NCBI GenBank assembly: GCA_003156715.1
Contig: PMHO01000057.1
Span: forward strand, 633-64,632
Direction of reading: 5' to 3'
DNA length: 64,000 bases
Origin: Candidatus Tityobacter terrigena
GTDB taxonomy: Bacteria > Vulcanimicrobiota > Vulcanimicrobiia > Vulcanimicrobiales > Vulcanimicrobiaceae
The position numbers were made by a program, and so were the translations under genes. The notes beneath the pieces are model-generated. The model saw only the letters and a list, made by a program, of their open reading frames with translations. It was not told the origin of the DNA and ran no database searches. This document shows positions 42,278 to 50,696 of the stretch, piece after piece. Each line of letters opens with the position of its first letter. Within the stretch, counting starts at the first letter, position 1.

Positions 42278-43579
42278 ATGAGTACCGCAAGAGTCGCTCC
42301 TTTACCCAAGGACTTGTCAAGGAACAACCGACGCGAAGCCGCGTTTCTTCTCGTCATATTGCTTCTCACGATTCTGATTCCATTTCAGGCCAAGGACAAC
42401 CCTGAGGGCGCGAGCTCGTCGACCCTCAACCAATTCTGCTGGAGCATCGCGTACCTCGTCTCAGCCGTACGACTCTTCGCGACGCGAGATACGTTCCGCG
42501 TTTTGCTCAGCAGCTCGCTCCCCTTGCTAGCCTTTGTTCTACTTGCCTTAGCATCTACGCTATGGTCCGTCGATTCCATGGACACTTTCAAGAATTCGAT
42601 CGAACTGCTTGGCACCACGTTAATCGGATATTACGTCGTTTCTCGCTTCAGCATGTCAGAATTTCTTGACATCCTATCTCTCTTCTTCGGTATCAGCGTG
42701 GTTCTGAGCGCCGTCTTGATCTTCTTCGCTCCGGGGCACGGACGAATGTTTTGGGGCAGCGGCCCCTGGTCGGGCATCTACGAAGAGAAGAACTCCCTTG
42801 GCGCGTCGATGGCGATAGCAATCATCGTCTATCTTATCCAATTTTTTCGGGGCTCCGGCAAACGGAAACTGCTGGCCGGATTGCTCCTCCTCGGATCCGT
42901 GGCGCTGTTGGTCGGCTCGGACTCTGCTACGGCCCTGCTGGACTGTGGCGCGGCCCTCATCATCGGCGTGCTCCTCGCCGGTTGCCTTATGCCGAAATAC
43001 CGGCTCGTGGCAGGTCTGATTGCGGGCTTATCGCTTGCCGCGGTGCTCTCTGGGATCTTTGTCTTTGGCCTAACTCCCGATGCACTCATCGCCGCGGTCG
43101 GCCGAAGCTCAACGCTCACGGGGCGGACGGACTTCTGGCCGTATCTCGTCGACGCCATTCATGCTCAGCCGCTCCTCGGCTATGGCTACGATGCTTTCTT
43201 CAGATCGCCGATCGCGACGAGCTACCTTAGCTACTATGTGATCCAATCTTACGGATGGAGCCCCTACCACGCGCATAACAGCTTTTTGCAGACGTGCCTC
43301 GATACCGGCTATGTCGGCCTTGCCAGTCTTCTTTTTCTGATCGCGTTCGCGCTCGTGCGCTCCCTCAAATACTTCTCGCGGAGACGCGATACGATCGCCA
43401 TGCTACCGATGATGATCGTTCTTTACCTGACCCTTGGAAGCTACACGGAGACATATCTCGGAAATTTTAATACCGTGGAGTGGATACTGTTTGTAGCCGT
43501 CTTGCTTTATCCGGTCAGGGACCTGAAGGGCGTTGCGGCGGCTAACCGGCTTCCTTTGAAAAACCAAAATCCCGTCTAA
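42278..43579 (+). CDS. O-antigen ligase/polymerase family membrane protein (Wzy/WaaL-like)
   Basis: A 433-residue protein with about 11-12 membrane helices. It has the large late periplasmic loop with GRTDFWPYLVDAI and LGYGYDAFF, then PYHAHNSFLQTCLDTGYVGL; the H-x-N-S-F/L motif is the hallmark of the O-antigen ligase superfamily. It could polymerise the exopolysaccharide repeat, since the eleven-gene operon has no polymerase, or transfer a sugar polymer to another acceptor. It is 165 bases after oxygenase 3. Its last 177 bases overlap the convergent GT39 gene. Confidence 0.85.
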   Translation: MSTARVAPLPKDLSRNNRREAAFLLVILLLTILIPFQAKDNPEGASSSTLNQFCWSIAYLVSAVRLFATRDTFRVLLSSSLPLLAFVLLALASTLWSVDSMDTFKNSIELLGTTLIGYYVVSRFSMSEFLDILSLFFGISVVLSAVLIFFAPGHGRMFWGSGPWSGIYEEKNSLGASMAIAIIVYLIQFFRGSGKRKLLAGLLLLGSVALLVGSDSATALLDCGAALIIGVLLAGCLMPKYRLVAGLIAGLSLAAVLSGIFVFGLTPDALIAAVGRSSTLTGRTDFWPYLVDAIHAQPLLGYGYDAFFRSPIATSYLSYYVIQSYGWSPYHAHNSFLQTCLDTGYVGLASLLFLIAFALVRSLKYFSRRRDTIAMLPMMIVLYLTLGSYTETYLGNFNTVEWILFVAVLLYPVRDLKGVAAANRLPLKNQNPV

Positions 43580-45175
43580 CAGGAAGGGCTTCGCATAGTT
43601 CGAGCGAGTCTCTAGCTCGACCGCCTTCAGCAGAGCTAGCCATGGAACGTACTTCACGAGCATTGTGGAATCGGTCATAGGAACCTTGGCCGGATCCGTT
43701 GCCAACACTTGAAAGGCAGGCTCGAGCTGGTCGCTCGTCTTGGGAACCTGCAATAGAACGAAGCGCGGCTCGTAGAGAAATGCTTTGCGCACCTCGCTGT
43801 CGATTTTGACGCCGGCTATTCTAATTCCATATGGATTTGTCAGAAAGTAACTAAAGCCGTATGGCGTGGGCACGCGCGCTCCCGACAGCACGTATTCGGT
43901 AGCGGATTCGGGGCTGACGATGAAGGCATAATCGCCGGGTAGGAGCCTCTTCCTCAAATAGCTTGCCACCGATGCCGCGCGATCGGCGTATGGCGCCCTC
44001 GGGAGAATGCCTAAGCGATGCCAAGCGATGGTTGCGGCCAGTTCGAGAGGCTTCGCGAGTTGAATCAGGGCCGTGCTCAGGAGCACGGACGCAAGGGTCA
44101 GCCGACGCAGGCTGAGCGATGTGATAAGGAGTTCTGCTCCATCGATAAGGACGATTGCTCCGGCGATCATCAAAGGAAGCAAAAGCGGCAATACCCAGTG
44201 CGATTCATAGACTCCGAGGGAGAGCGCGCCGATGCTCTCCACGACGAACCACACAGACGCGACGGCTAAGGAACGAGATAAGGGGCTTTGGCGCCGGCCA
44301 AACCAGAGGTATGCGGGAGCTAGGAGCTGCAATTCGAGCAGCGGGAACAGAAAAATCAATTGAGACAGAAAGCGCATAACGTTTTCATGTAACGAGATCG
44401 GCAGGTCGAAGCGACGAAAATTCGCAGCTATGGTCGATCGGTACAGGACCTGTAACTGACCGGTCGCCAGATAGGGGAGGGGTATCAGGGCCGGCGGCAG
44501 GAGGGCAGCAAGAAACATGAGTCCGAGCGGGCGCAGACGGTGATTGCGCGAGCCGAAGAGGGCCGTGACGATCATCGCGGTGCCTAGGTCATAGACCGCC
44601 GATTGCTTGATGCAGATGGCCGTTCCCAGAAGGAGACCGGCCCACGCGAATCGAGCCGGCTCGAACGCGCGATTCTCAAGACATCGCGCCGGCCAGATGA
44701 GTGCGAACGCGCAGGCCACGAGCGGCATGAAGAATATTTCCGTGTTTGCTTCCAACCCGCTGAAATGCGACGTGTAGAGGACGTAGGCGTACGCAGAGAT
44801 CAGCGCCATGTCACGACGCTCGTTAGTTGCGACGATTATCAGTCGATATATTGCCAAAGACCCGCACGCAATTGCAATACACGATGCGATGCGGATCGCC
44901 GTCATGCCGTGGTGGAATATCAAGAGCGCAGCTGCGAAGATGAGATATATCCCGGGCGCTTTATTGTCGAACGTAGTCGTATAGGGAAGATGCCCCTGCA
45001 ATAGATTGTGGGCCATGAGAAAGTAGAGCGTTTCATCGAGCCCGACCGCCGAATAAAAGAATCCCGGTAGCCTTAAGCCGACGATCATGATGGGGATCAA
45101 GACAAAAGCCAGGGCCTCAGCGCTAAGCCATGGCGAAGGGAAGCGGCGCTTAGTATGTAGCTGCGGCATCCACAT
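43403..45175 (-). CDS. GT39-like integral-membrane glycosyltransferase
   Basis: A 590-residue protein with about ten membrane helices, an early acidic loop (AVGLDETLYFLMAHNLLQG), TTFDNKAPGIYLIFAAAL and a soluble C-terminal part. It is a relative of the protein at 17109. The last 60 or so residues (VSRRNALQ onward) are antisense to the O-antigen ligase gene and look unlike the family; the true functional end may be near residue 540. Polyprenyl-phosphate sugar donors are expected. Confidence 0.8.
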   Translation of the reverse strand: MWMPQLHTKRRFPSPWLSAEALAFVLIPIMIVGLRLPGFFYSAVGLDETLYFLMAHNLLQGHLPYTTTFDNKAPGIYLIFAAALLIFHHGMTAIRIASCIAIACGSLAIYRLIIVATNERRDMALISAYAYVLYTSHFSGLEANTEIFFMPLVACAFALIWPARCLENRAFEPARFAWAGLLLGTAICIKQSAVYDLGTAMIVTALFGSRNHRLRPLGLMFLAALLPPALIPLPYLATGQLQVLYRSTIAANFRRFDLPISLHENVMRFLSQLIFLFPLLELQLLAPAYLWFGRRQSPLSRSLAVASVWFVVESIGALSLGVYESHWVLPLLLPLMIAGAIVLIDGAELLITSLSLRRLTLASVLLSTALIQLAKPLELAATIAWHRLGILPRAPYADRAASVASYLRKRLLPGDYAFIVSPESATEYVLSGARVPTPYGFSYFLTNPYGIRIAGVKIDSEVRKAFLYEPRFVLLQVPKTSDQLEPAFQVLATDPAKVPMTDSTMLVKYVPWLALLKAVELETRSNYAKPFLLDGILVFQRKPVSRRNALQVPDRIKQDGYKQYPLHGIKISEICLRVASKGQVKNDHHR

Positions 45176-45315
45176 GAACTCGGGAGCGATTTCTCGGGAG
45201 GTCTCGCCGGTCCATTCCGTCGCTCCACAAGGTGGAGAGCATTCTTGTAAGCTTCGTTATCGGCCGGCGTTCGTTCCGGGTTTGGTCTTTAGTCCGGATT
45301 CGCCGGTTTTGGCAT

Positions 45316-46980
45316 TCAGATAGAAAGAAACATATTGAGTGGTCGCGGGCGCGGCGGAAAGGGCAGCGGGTCGATCCACTCGGAGCGTTCTGCGCTCGCG
45401 GGTTCGGCGGCCTGCAACGTGAATACCGTGTCGAAACCCGTCGTACTCCGGACTTTGTTGGAACGCACGGTTTCGGTTTCAACGCACTGCCCACACTTCA
45501 GGTTGAGGCGCAGCGGGACATTGGGATCGAGATAAAAGCTAAGGGCCAGGATGCTTGGGGAAAAATAGTCGCTTACGACGATCGGCCTTGGCGCGTGGTT
45601 GACGATCTCGGCGACCGAGCGGCTGCGTTCGTAGTCCTTGTTCCACCACGTGTCCGCGCGGGCGGCGATGATGCAGGATGCCGCTTCACCCGCCAAGATA
45701 ACAGCGAACGCGGCGAGCCACACGTTGCGGGCAACGCTGCCCGCTGCTTTGTTCTGAATCGCCGCAGCCAGCAGGCTAGCTACCGATAGCTGTACGCCCA
45801 GCAGGAGCGGGATGAAGTAGCGCGCCTGGTACACGAAGTGTCCGTGCCTAACAAGATCGATTAGCACTAGCACGACCATCGGGATACAGAGTGCGGTCAC
45901 GACGAAACCCCACACCGTGAAGGGGCGGTCGCGAACGAGCGCGGCGAGCGCGTAGGCGCAGAGGGCGACGACGACGATCGTCAACGGGAGATTGACGACC
46001 GTTGAACTCAAACCGTCGACCCGGAACTGTCCGAGGTCGAAGAATGGGGCGCGAAGATCTCGCGCGAATATCTCAAACGTCGCGAGCGCCGACAGGTTCC
46101 CTCGGACGATACCGGCCATGCCGCGTTCCAAGCCGTGGCTCGAGGCCATGACGTTGAGCCAGGGAGCGAAAGCGGCGAACGCGGCGAGCGTGGCGACCGC
46201 CCAACGGCGCACGACGCTCGTCGGCCGGAGCCGTTCCCGGAAGATCAGATAGGCGCCGAACCCAAGTGCAACGAGCCCGGTCAGGGGATACACGTAAAGG
46301 CCAAGTGCTGTAAGCACTCCGTAGGCGATCCAGGGACTTCGCGCCGTCGATCGACTCGCGCGCAAGAGGAGCAGTGCGTCAAGCAGGACCACGACCGTCC
46401 ATAGACTGTATTCGCGAGCTTCCTGGGCGTATAGCACGTAGAACGGAGAGAGGGCGAAAAGCGCGAGAGCGACGAGTGCCGTTTCCGTTGAACCGAAGAG
46501 CTCGAGGCAGAGCCAATACACGCAAGGCAACGCGATTACCCCGAAGACGGTCGAAAGGCTACGGACCGCTGCCGCCGACGTGCCGAAGAGCTGCGTCCAT
46601 AAGCGAGCGGCAAGATAGTAGAGCGGCGGATGCTGCGGATCCTCGACTGCGAGCGAGCGAACCGTCGCCCAGAGCGGCCGGTCGCCGTCCCGGCGAGGGA
46701 CGTGCAGGTACCGTTGCACGTCGAGCGCTTCGATGAGCCGAGGCGAAGCTTTGACGACTTCTGCCTCCGTGTAGCCCTGCATGTGGAGCGTGCCGAGAAT
46801 CTCGTCCTCCCAAAACACCTTGTAGTCGAGCCGGTAAGCACGAAAAAAGATCCCGAGCAGCACCAGCAATGCTACGGTCGCACGGAGCCACGGCGAAACG
46901 ATACCCGCCGGTTCCCAGGCCGCATTTCCACGGCGCAGCGGTTGGGGATGGCCGTCCGTGCGGACGGGCTGTTCGCTCAA
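45316..46980 (-). CDS. GT39-like integral-membrane glycosyltransferase
   Basis: A 554-residue protein with multiple membrane helices, the acidic loop FWEDEILGTLHMQG, EDPQHPPLYYLAARLW, and AQEAREYSLWTVVVLLDAL. These place it as a paralogue of the protein at 18654. The start is TTG 46980 with only a weak upstream SD, so the N-terminus is uncertain; the first helix begins near residue 32. It likely uses a lipid-phosphate sugar donor in the periplasm. Confidence 0.8.
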   Translation of the reverse strand: MSEQPVRTDGHPQPLRRGNAAWEPAGIVSPWLRATVALLVLLGIFFRAYRLDYKVFWEDEILGTLHMQGYTEAEVVKASPRLIEALDVQRYLHVPRRDGDRPLWATVRSLAVEDPQHPPLYYLAARLWTQLFGTSAAAVRSLSTVFGVIALPCVYWLCLELFGSTETALVALALFALSPFYVLYAQEAREYSLWTVVVLLDALLLLRASRSTARSPWIAYGVLTALGLYVYPLTGLVALGFGAYLIFRERLRPTSVVRRWAVATLAAFAAFAPWLNVMASSHGLERGMAGIVRGNLSALATFEIFARDLRAPFFDLGQFRVDGLSSTVVNLPLTIVVVALCAYALAALVRDRPFTVWGFVVTALCIPMVVLVLIDLVRHGHFVYQARYFIPLLLGVQLSVASLLAAAIQNKAAGSVARNVWLAAFAVILAGEAASCIIAARADTWWNKDYERSRSVAEIVNHAPRPIVVSDYFSPSILALSFYLDPNVPLRLNLKCGQCVETETVRSNKVRSTTGFDTVFTLQAAEPASAERSEWIDPLPFPPRPRPLNMFLSI

Positions 46981-47293
46981 GGGCTTCGGCTGCTCATCGG
47001 ATCGATCGGCGTGCTACTCTCGCGTGGAACCAATTTCGCGCTCGGAATCGCCGGACTTTTGCGTTCATGCGAGCCGCATCCTGCCGCTTGCGTGCCGGAA
47101 GACCGCGGTACAATCGGGGACAATCGCTCGCATCGAATCCTTTCGACGATTCGAAAAAGGAAGATGCCTGCTAGATGTTCTACCGGCCATTTTGTGACCT
47201 GGCTCAATTGTTGTGTGCTTCGCGCTAAGACGCCAGCACGGAGCAACCGATGCGTTGTACATGCAGACCACTGGCAAGGCGGCTATTTCACCC
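46981..47293. other. Divergent intergenic region, no gene seen
   Basis: About 310 bases between the GT39 gene (leftward) and the GH16-like lipoprotein gene (rightward). It should contain both promoters. I see no ORF with family support, no strong inverted repeat and no RNA element. Confidence 0.5.
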
Positions 47294-48634
47294 ATGAATT
47301 TGCATCTCGCCCTAGCGGCGTTAGCGATCTTCCTCGCGACCGGGTGTTCGATGGGAGGCAGCGGTGGTCCGAACCTTTTTACACGCTCGACTTTGGATTC
47401 AGAGAGTCAAGCGGCCGCGCCGGGGCTCGTGTATGGCTCTAATGAAGCCTGCATAGGAGGCTACGTCTACACCAACGATGTCTTGCCGAAGGGCGTCGGT
47501 GAATTCGAAACCAACGGGCTAGACGACTATTGGAACCACATGAAGACGCGCAAGGACGCTCCGACTGCAACGTGGGGACCGGGTTACGTTACCTCATGGG
47601 GGCGACACCAGTACGATACGTATTTCGCTAATGAGTTTCACGACTCGCCGGATTGGCCCGACCCCATTTACGTGGGCCGCGATACCGCTGTGGCGGGTTC
47701 GCCGAATGGTATCCGGATCATGGCCGAGCCGGTGCCCTCGCCCATCGCCACCTCGCTCAAACTCATGGACAACGACCAGTGGATTGTGACCAGCGCGACC
47801 GAGGACTTTAAGGTTCCCTCTGAAGGCGCTTCGCTCACCGTCAATGTGGCTAACCCAAACGGCGCGCAAAACAACTGGCGGGTTGGGATTGGTTACAAAG
47901 GCGGCGCGATAACGTTCATCGGTACGCTCACCTCAGGCGGGGCCGCACCATCTGGGAATGGAACGGGTGGCTCGAATCCTTGGACGATTTCGAACGTTCA
48001 CGTTTATAGCGGGGCTCCCGGCACGACCATCGTTCCGGGCCAGAACGACGAAGGCGGAATGCGCGCTTACTACTTCCCCCAATATTATTCCAGCGTTCTG
48101 GACACGAACGTCAATCAAGAGTACGGATTCTTCGTCGCACGCTTACGCTTGCCGCCTTATCTGCCCGCGCTCTCCCCGGCGTTCTGGACCCTCGAAACCG
48201 GGGGAGTGGCCGATCCGCCATCGGGCCTCCAACGAGACGAACTCGACATCGAAGAGATGTTTGCGGCCACGTCGGGAAACGCACTCAACGCCGGCGATAT
48301 CCTTTGGAATACATCGCCTTCACAGTTTTGGCCAACGCCGACCGGCATCTATAACTTCCCGCATGGTACGCCGCAACATGACTATCACGACTATGGTGTC
48401 CTCCAAGCGCCTGGCAGCACAACCTTCTACCTCGACGGCCGGCCGATTTCAGAGCACGAGAACGGACCGGACTGGACGCAGGGCTCGTCGGACAAAGAGG
48501 TCATGCTGATGTTCCAGGTCGGTAGCCCGGGATCGTGGCTCGACCCGAACTCGCAGGGGATGAAAAATCACTGGCCGCAGTACCTTTGGGCCCAGTGGAT
48601 GCGCATCTACAAGCCGACTTCTAAGCCCTGCTAG
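47294..48634 (+). CDS. GH16-like lipoprotein (predicted glycan hydrolase or transglycosylase), paralogue 1
   Basis: A 446-residue secreted protein. The signal peptide ends in a lipobox (LATGCS). The catalytic GH16-type ExDxxE motif is present as ELDIEEMF in the strand after SPAFWTLETG. Mature-domain landmarks are CIGGYVYTNDVLPKG, TSWGRHQYDTYF, YGFFVARLRLPP, HDYHDYGVL and a C-terminal KPTSKPC ending in Cys. Compared with the next gene it has an extra Ser/Gly/Thr-rich segment of about 85 residues (around 160-255). Probably acts outside the cell on a beta-glucan-like polymer, perhaps the cell's own. ATG 47294 is chosen because the signal peptide starts there. Confidence 0.78.
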   Translation: MNLHLALAALAIFLATGCSMGGSGGPNLFTRSTLDSESQAAAPGLVYGSNEACIGGYVYTNDVLPKGVGEFETNGLDDYWNHMKTRKDAPTATWGPGYVTSWGRHQYDTYFANEFHDSPDWPDPIYVGRDTAVAGSPNGIRIMAEPVPSPIATSLKLMDNDQWIVTSATEDFKVPSEGASLTVNVANPNGAQNNWRVGIGYKGGAITFIGTLTSGGAAPSGNGTGGSNPWTISNVHVYSGAPGTTIVPGQNDEGGMRAYYFPQYYSSVLDTNVNQEYGFFVARLRLPPYLPALSPAFWTLETGGVADPPSGLQRDELDIEEMFAATSGNALNAGDILWNTSPSQFWPTPTGIYNFPHGTPQHDYHDYGVLQAPGSTTFYLDGRPISEHENGPDWTQGSSDKEVMLMFQVGSPGSWLDPNSQGMKNHWPQYLWAQWMRIYKPTSKPC

Positions 48635-48686
48635 CGCTCGGCGAAGGCAAGAACTCCGCAGCTCCATAACGCTCAGGGGTATTCGA

Positions 48687-48720
48687 GTAACCTCCGCGAC
48701 AGCGCCTCGCCGGAGGTTAC
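48687..48720 (+). terminator. Strong hairpin after the first GH16-like gene, candidate terminator
   Basis: GTAACCTCCG (48687-48696) pairs perfectly with CGGAGGTTAC (48711-48720) across a 14-base loop. CCCCATTTT follows. The T-tract is short, so termination may be only partial. It lies 52 bases after the stop codon. Confidence 0.55.
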
Positions 48721-48801
48721 CCCCATTTTGGCCTTGTCGCTCGCTGCCGGTGACCGCTAGACTAGTGGGATGTACGTCTTACTGCCTACACGAAGTCGCC
48801 G

Positions 48802-49887
48802 ATGAACCGAGTGGGTTTTCGCGTCGCTTCCTACGCGCTCGTCGTTTGGGTGCTGCTCGCGTGCAGCGGCGGACGCGGAGAATCATCGCAGGGGAGTAGT
48901 GACGCCGCCCCTCCCACGAAGCTTACGTACAACGCGAGGACCGCCTGCGTCGGAGGGCGCCTCTACGCCAACAGCGTGTTGCCTAGGGGCGAGGGCGAAT
49001 TCATAACGAACGGATTTGACCGCAGATGGTGGGGCAGACTGCGAGGCAACGCGGTCGGCGGACATCAGTATTCCGGCTTCCAAACATCTTGGGGCCGAAA
49101 CCAGTACGACACATATTTCGGTGATTCCAGCGACGGTTTGCGGGGTGGCCACGATCCGTTTTACTTCGGTCGCGACGGCGAAGCTCCAGGCGCGCCGAAC
49201 GGGGTGCGCATCGAAGCCTTCCCGATGCCTCTCGACCTCGTCGGCGACCCGGCAGTTGGCAATGCCGAATGGTATTCGGGGGTCTTGGATACGCCCGTCG
49301 ATCTGCGGTACGGCTTCTTCGTCGCCCGGGTACGCGTGCCGCCGCCACTCCCAGGTATCTCGCCGGCGTTTTGGCTGCTCACCAACAACGGCACGCCGCA
49401 AGGACCGCACGGCCCGCTGAACGGCGAGTGGGATATTCAGGAAATGTTCGGCAACGACTTCGGTAATGGCATGAACTCAGGTAACATTCTTTGGAATTCT
49501 GGGGCGAGCAAGGCGCAGAACTGGGGCGGCACCTATGCCTGGCCGAGTTGGGAGGCGACGACCGCGTCCCGCGATTACCACGACTACGGGGTGTTGATCA
49601 GCCCCGGCGGAGCACCCATTTCGGCCGATGACGATGGTCCCGGCGGTCCGGGCTATGTGGACGGGACGCCTGGCACGGGTTCCACCGACTACCTCGATGG
49701 CGTCGCTCTCCCCGGTCACAAAGGGGGGGCTGACCTTACTTCCGGTGTCAGTTGGAAAGAACTCATGGCGATGTTCCAGGTGGGCCCCATCGGAGGCTGG
49801 CTCGGCACGCCGTTATCGGTGAATTTCCCGGCCTACTACTGGATTCAGTGGATCCGCGTGTACAAGCCTACCGGCGGTTCGTGTTGA
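48802..49887 (+). CDS. GH16-like lipoprotein, paralogue 2
   Basis: A 361-residue paralogue of the protein at 47294. The lipobox is LLACS near residue 21. The ExDxxE motif reads EWDIQEMF after SPAFWLLTNNG. It shares the mature start (CVGGRLYANSVLPRG), SWGRNQYDTYFG, YGFFVARVRVPP, RDYHDYGVL and a C-terminal Cys (KPTGGSC). It is shorter because it lacks the central insertion of paralogue 1. It overlaps the WecB-type glycosyltransferase start, so both may be made together. Confidence 0.8.
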   Translation: MNRVGFRVASYALVVWVLLACSGGRGESSQGSSDAAPPTKLTYNARTACVGGRLYANSVLPRGEGEFITNGFDRRWWGRLRGNAVGGHQYSGFQTSWGRNQYDTYFGDSSDGLRGGHDPFYFGRDGEAPGAPNGVRIEAFPMPLDLVGDPAVGNAEWYSGVLDTPVDLRYGFFVARVRVPPPLPGISPAFWLLTNNGTPQGPHGPLNGEWDIQEMFGNDFGNGMNSGNILWNSGASKAQNWGGTYAWPSWEATTASRDYHDYGVLISPGGAPISADDDGPGGPGYVDGTPGTGSTDYLDGVALPGHKGGADLTSGVSWKELMAMFQVGPIGGWLGTPLSVNFPAYYWIQWIRVYKPTGGSC

Positions 49888-50696
49888 GCGTAGCCCCCGC
49901 GGGCTCAAGCTTCCATCACGTTACGATCGCGGGCGTTCCGATTCATGCGCTCGGGTTCGATGCTGTCGTCGACGCGATCGTCTCGCGTGCGGGTAGCGGC
50001 GCGGAACCGAGCTACGTCGTCACGCCGAACGCTCACCATGTCGTCTTGTTTCAGGACGACGCGCTCTTCCGCGAGGTTTACCGGCGCGCGTTCCTGGTCG
50101 TGCCCGACGGCGTTCCGCTCCTATGGGCGGCGTCGCTTCTGGGCGCACCTTTGCGCGGACGCGTCAACGGGACCGATCTCTTCGAAGCCCTTTGCGCTCG
50201 CTCCGCGCAGCTAGGGCTGGGGGTGTTTCTCCTTGGGGGGCGCGAGGGGGCTGCAGTTGCTGCGGCCGCGCAGCTTAGGGAGCGTCACCCGGGCCTTCGC
50301 ATCTGCGGTACCTACTGTCCCCCGCTGGGTTTCGAGAACGACCCGGCTGAAAGCGCGAGGGCCCGGGCCGCCATTGGCGCGGCGCGCCCTGAGCTGCTTT
50401 TCGTGGGGCTCGGCGCGCCGAAGCAGGAGTACTGGATGTATCGGAACGCCAAGCGGCTTGCGGTGCCCGTCTCCGTCGGCATAGGGGTCAGTTTCGAGTT
50501 GGTCGCCGGCGTGGTTTCCCGTGCGCCACGCTGGATGCAGCGCGCCGGGCTCGAATGGCTCCATCGCTTGTGGGTCGAGCCGGCTCGCCTTTGGAGGCGC
50601 TACTTTTTCGGGAACGCGCGCTTCTGCATTCTCATTGCCCGCGAGTACGCGGCGAAGCGGTGGCGGCGTGTCGACCGGCGCAGACGGTCGATCTAA
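49881..50696 (+). CDS. WecB/TagA/CpsF family glycosyltransferase (GT26)
   Basis: A 271-residue GT26 enzyme that adds a sugar (often an N-acetylhexosaminuronate, mannosaminyl or glucosyl unit) to a lipid-linked acceptor. Motifs are VVTPNAHHVVLFQDD, VVPDGVPLLWAASLLG, VNGTDLFEAL, VFLLGGREGAAV and LLFVGLGAPKQEYWM, all in family order. GTG 49881, or TTG 49884 overlapping the upstream TGA, fits the family start; the longer frame reads the previous gene out of phase. Stop codon shared with the convergent phosphoesterase. Confidence 0.92.
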   Translation: MLSVAPAGSSFHHVTIAGVPIHALGFDAVVDAIVSRAGSGAEPSYVVTPNAHHVVLFQDDALFREVYRRAFLVVPDGVPLLWAASLLGAPLRGRVNGTDLFEALCARSAQLGLGVFLLGGREGAAVAAAAQLRERHPGLRICGTYCPPLGFENDPAESARARAAIGAARPELLFVGLGAPKQEYWMYRNAKRLAVPVSVGIGVSFELVAGVVSRAPRWMQRAGLEWLHRLWVEPARLWRRYFFGNARFCILIAREYAAKRWRRVDRRRRSI

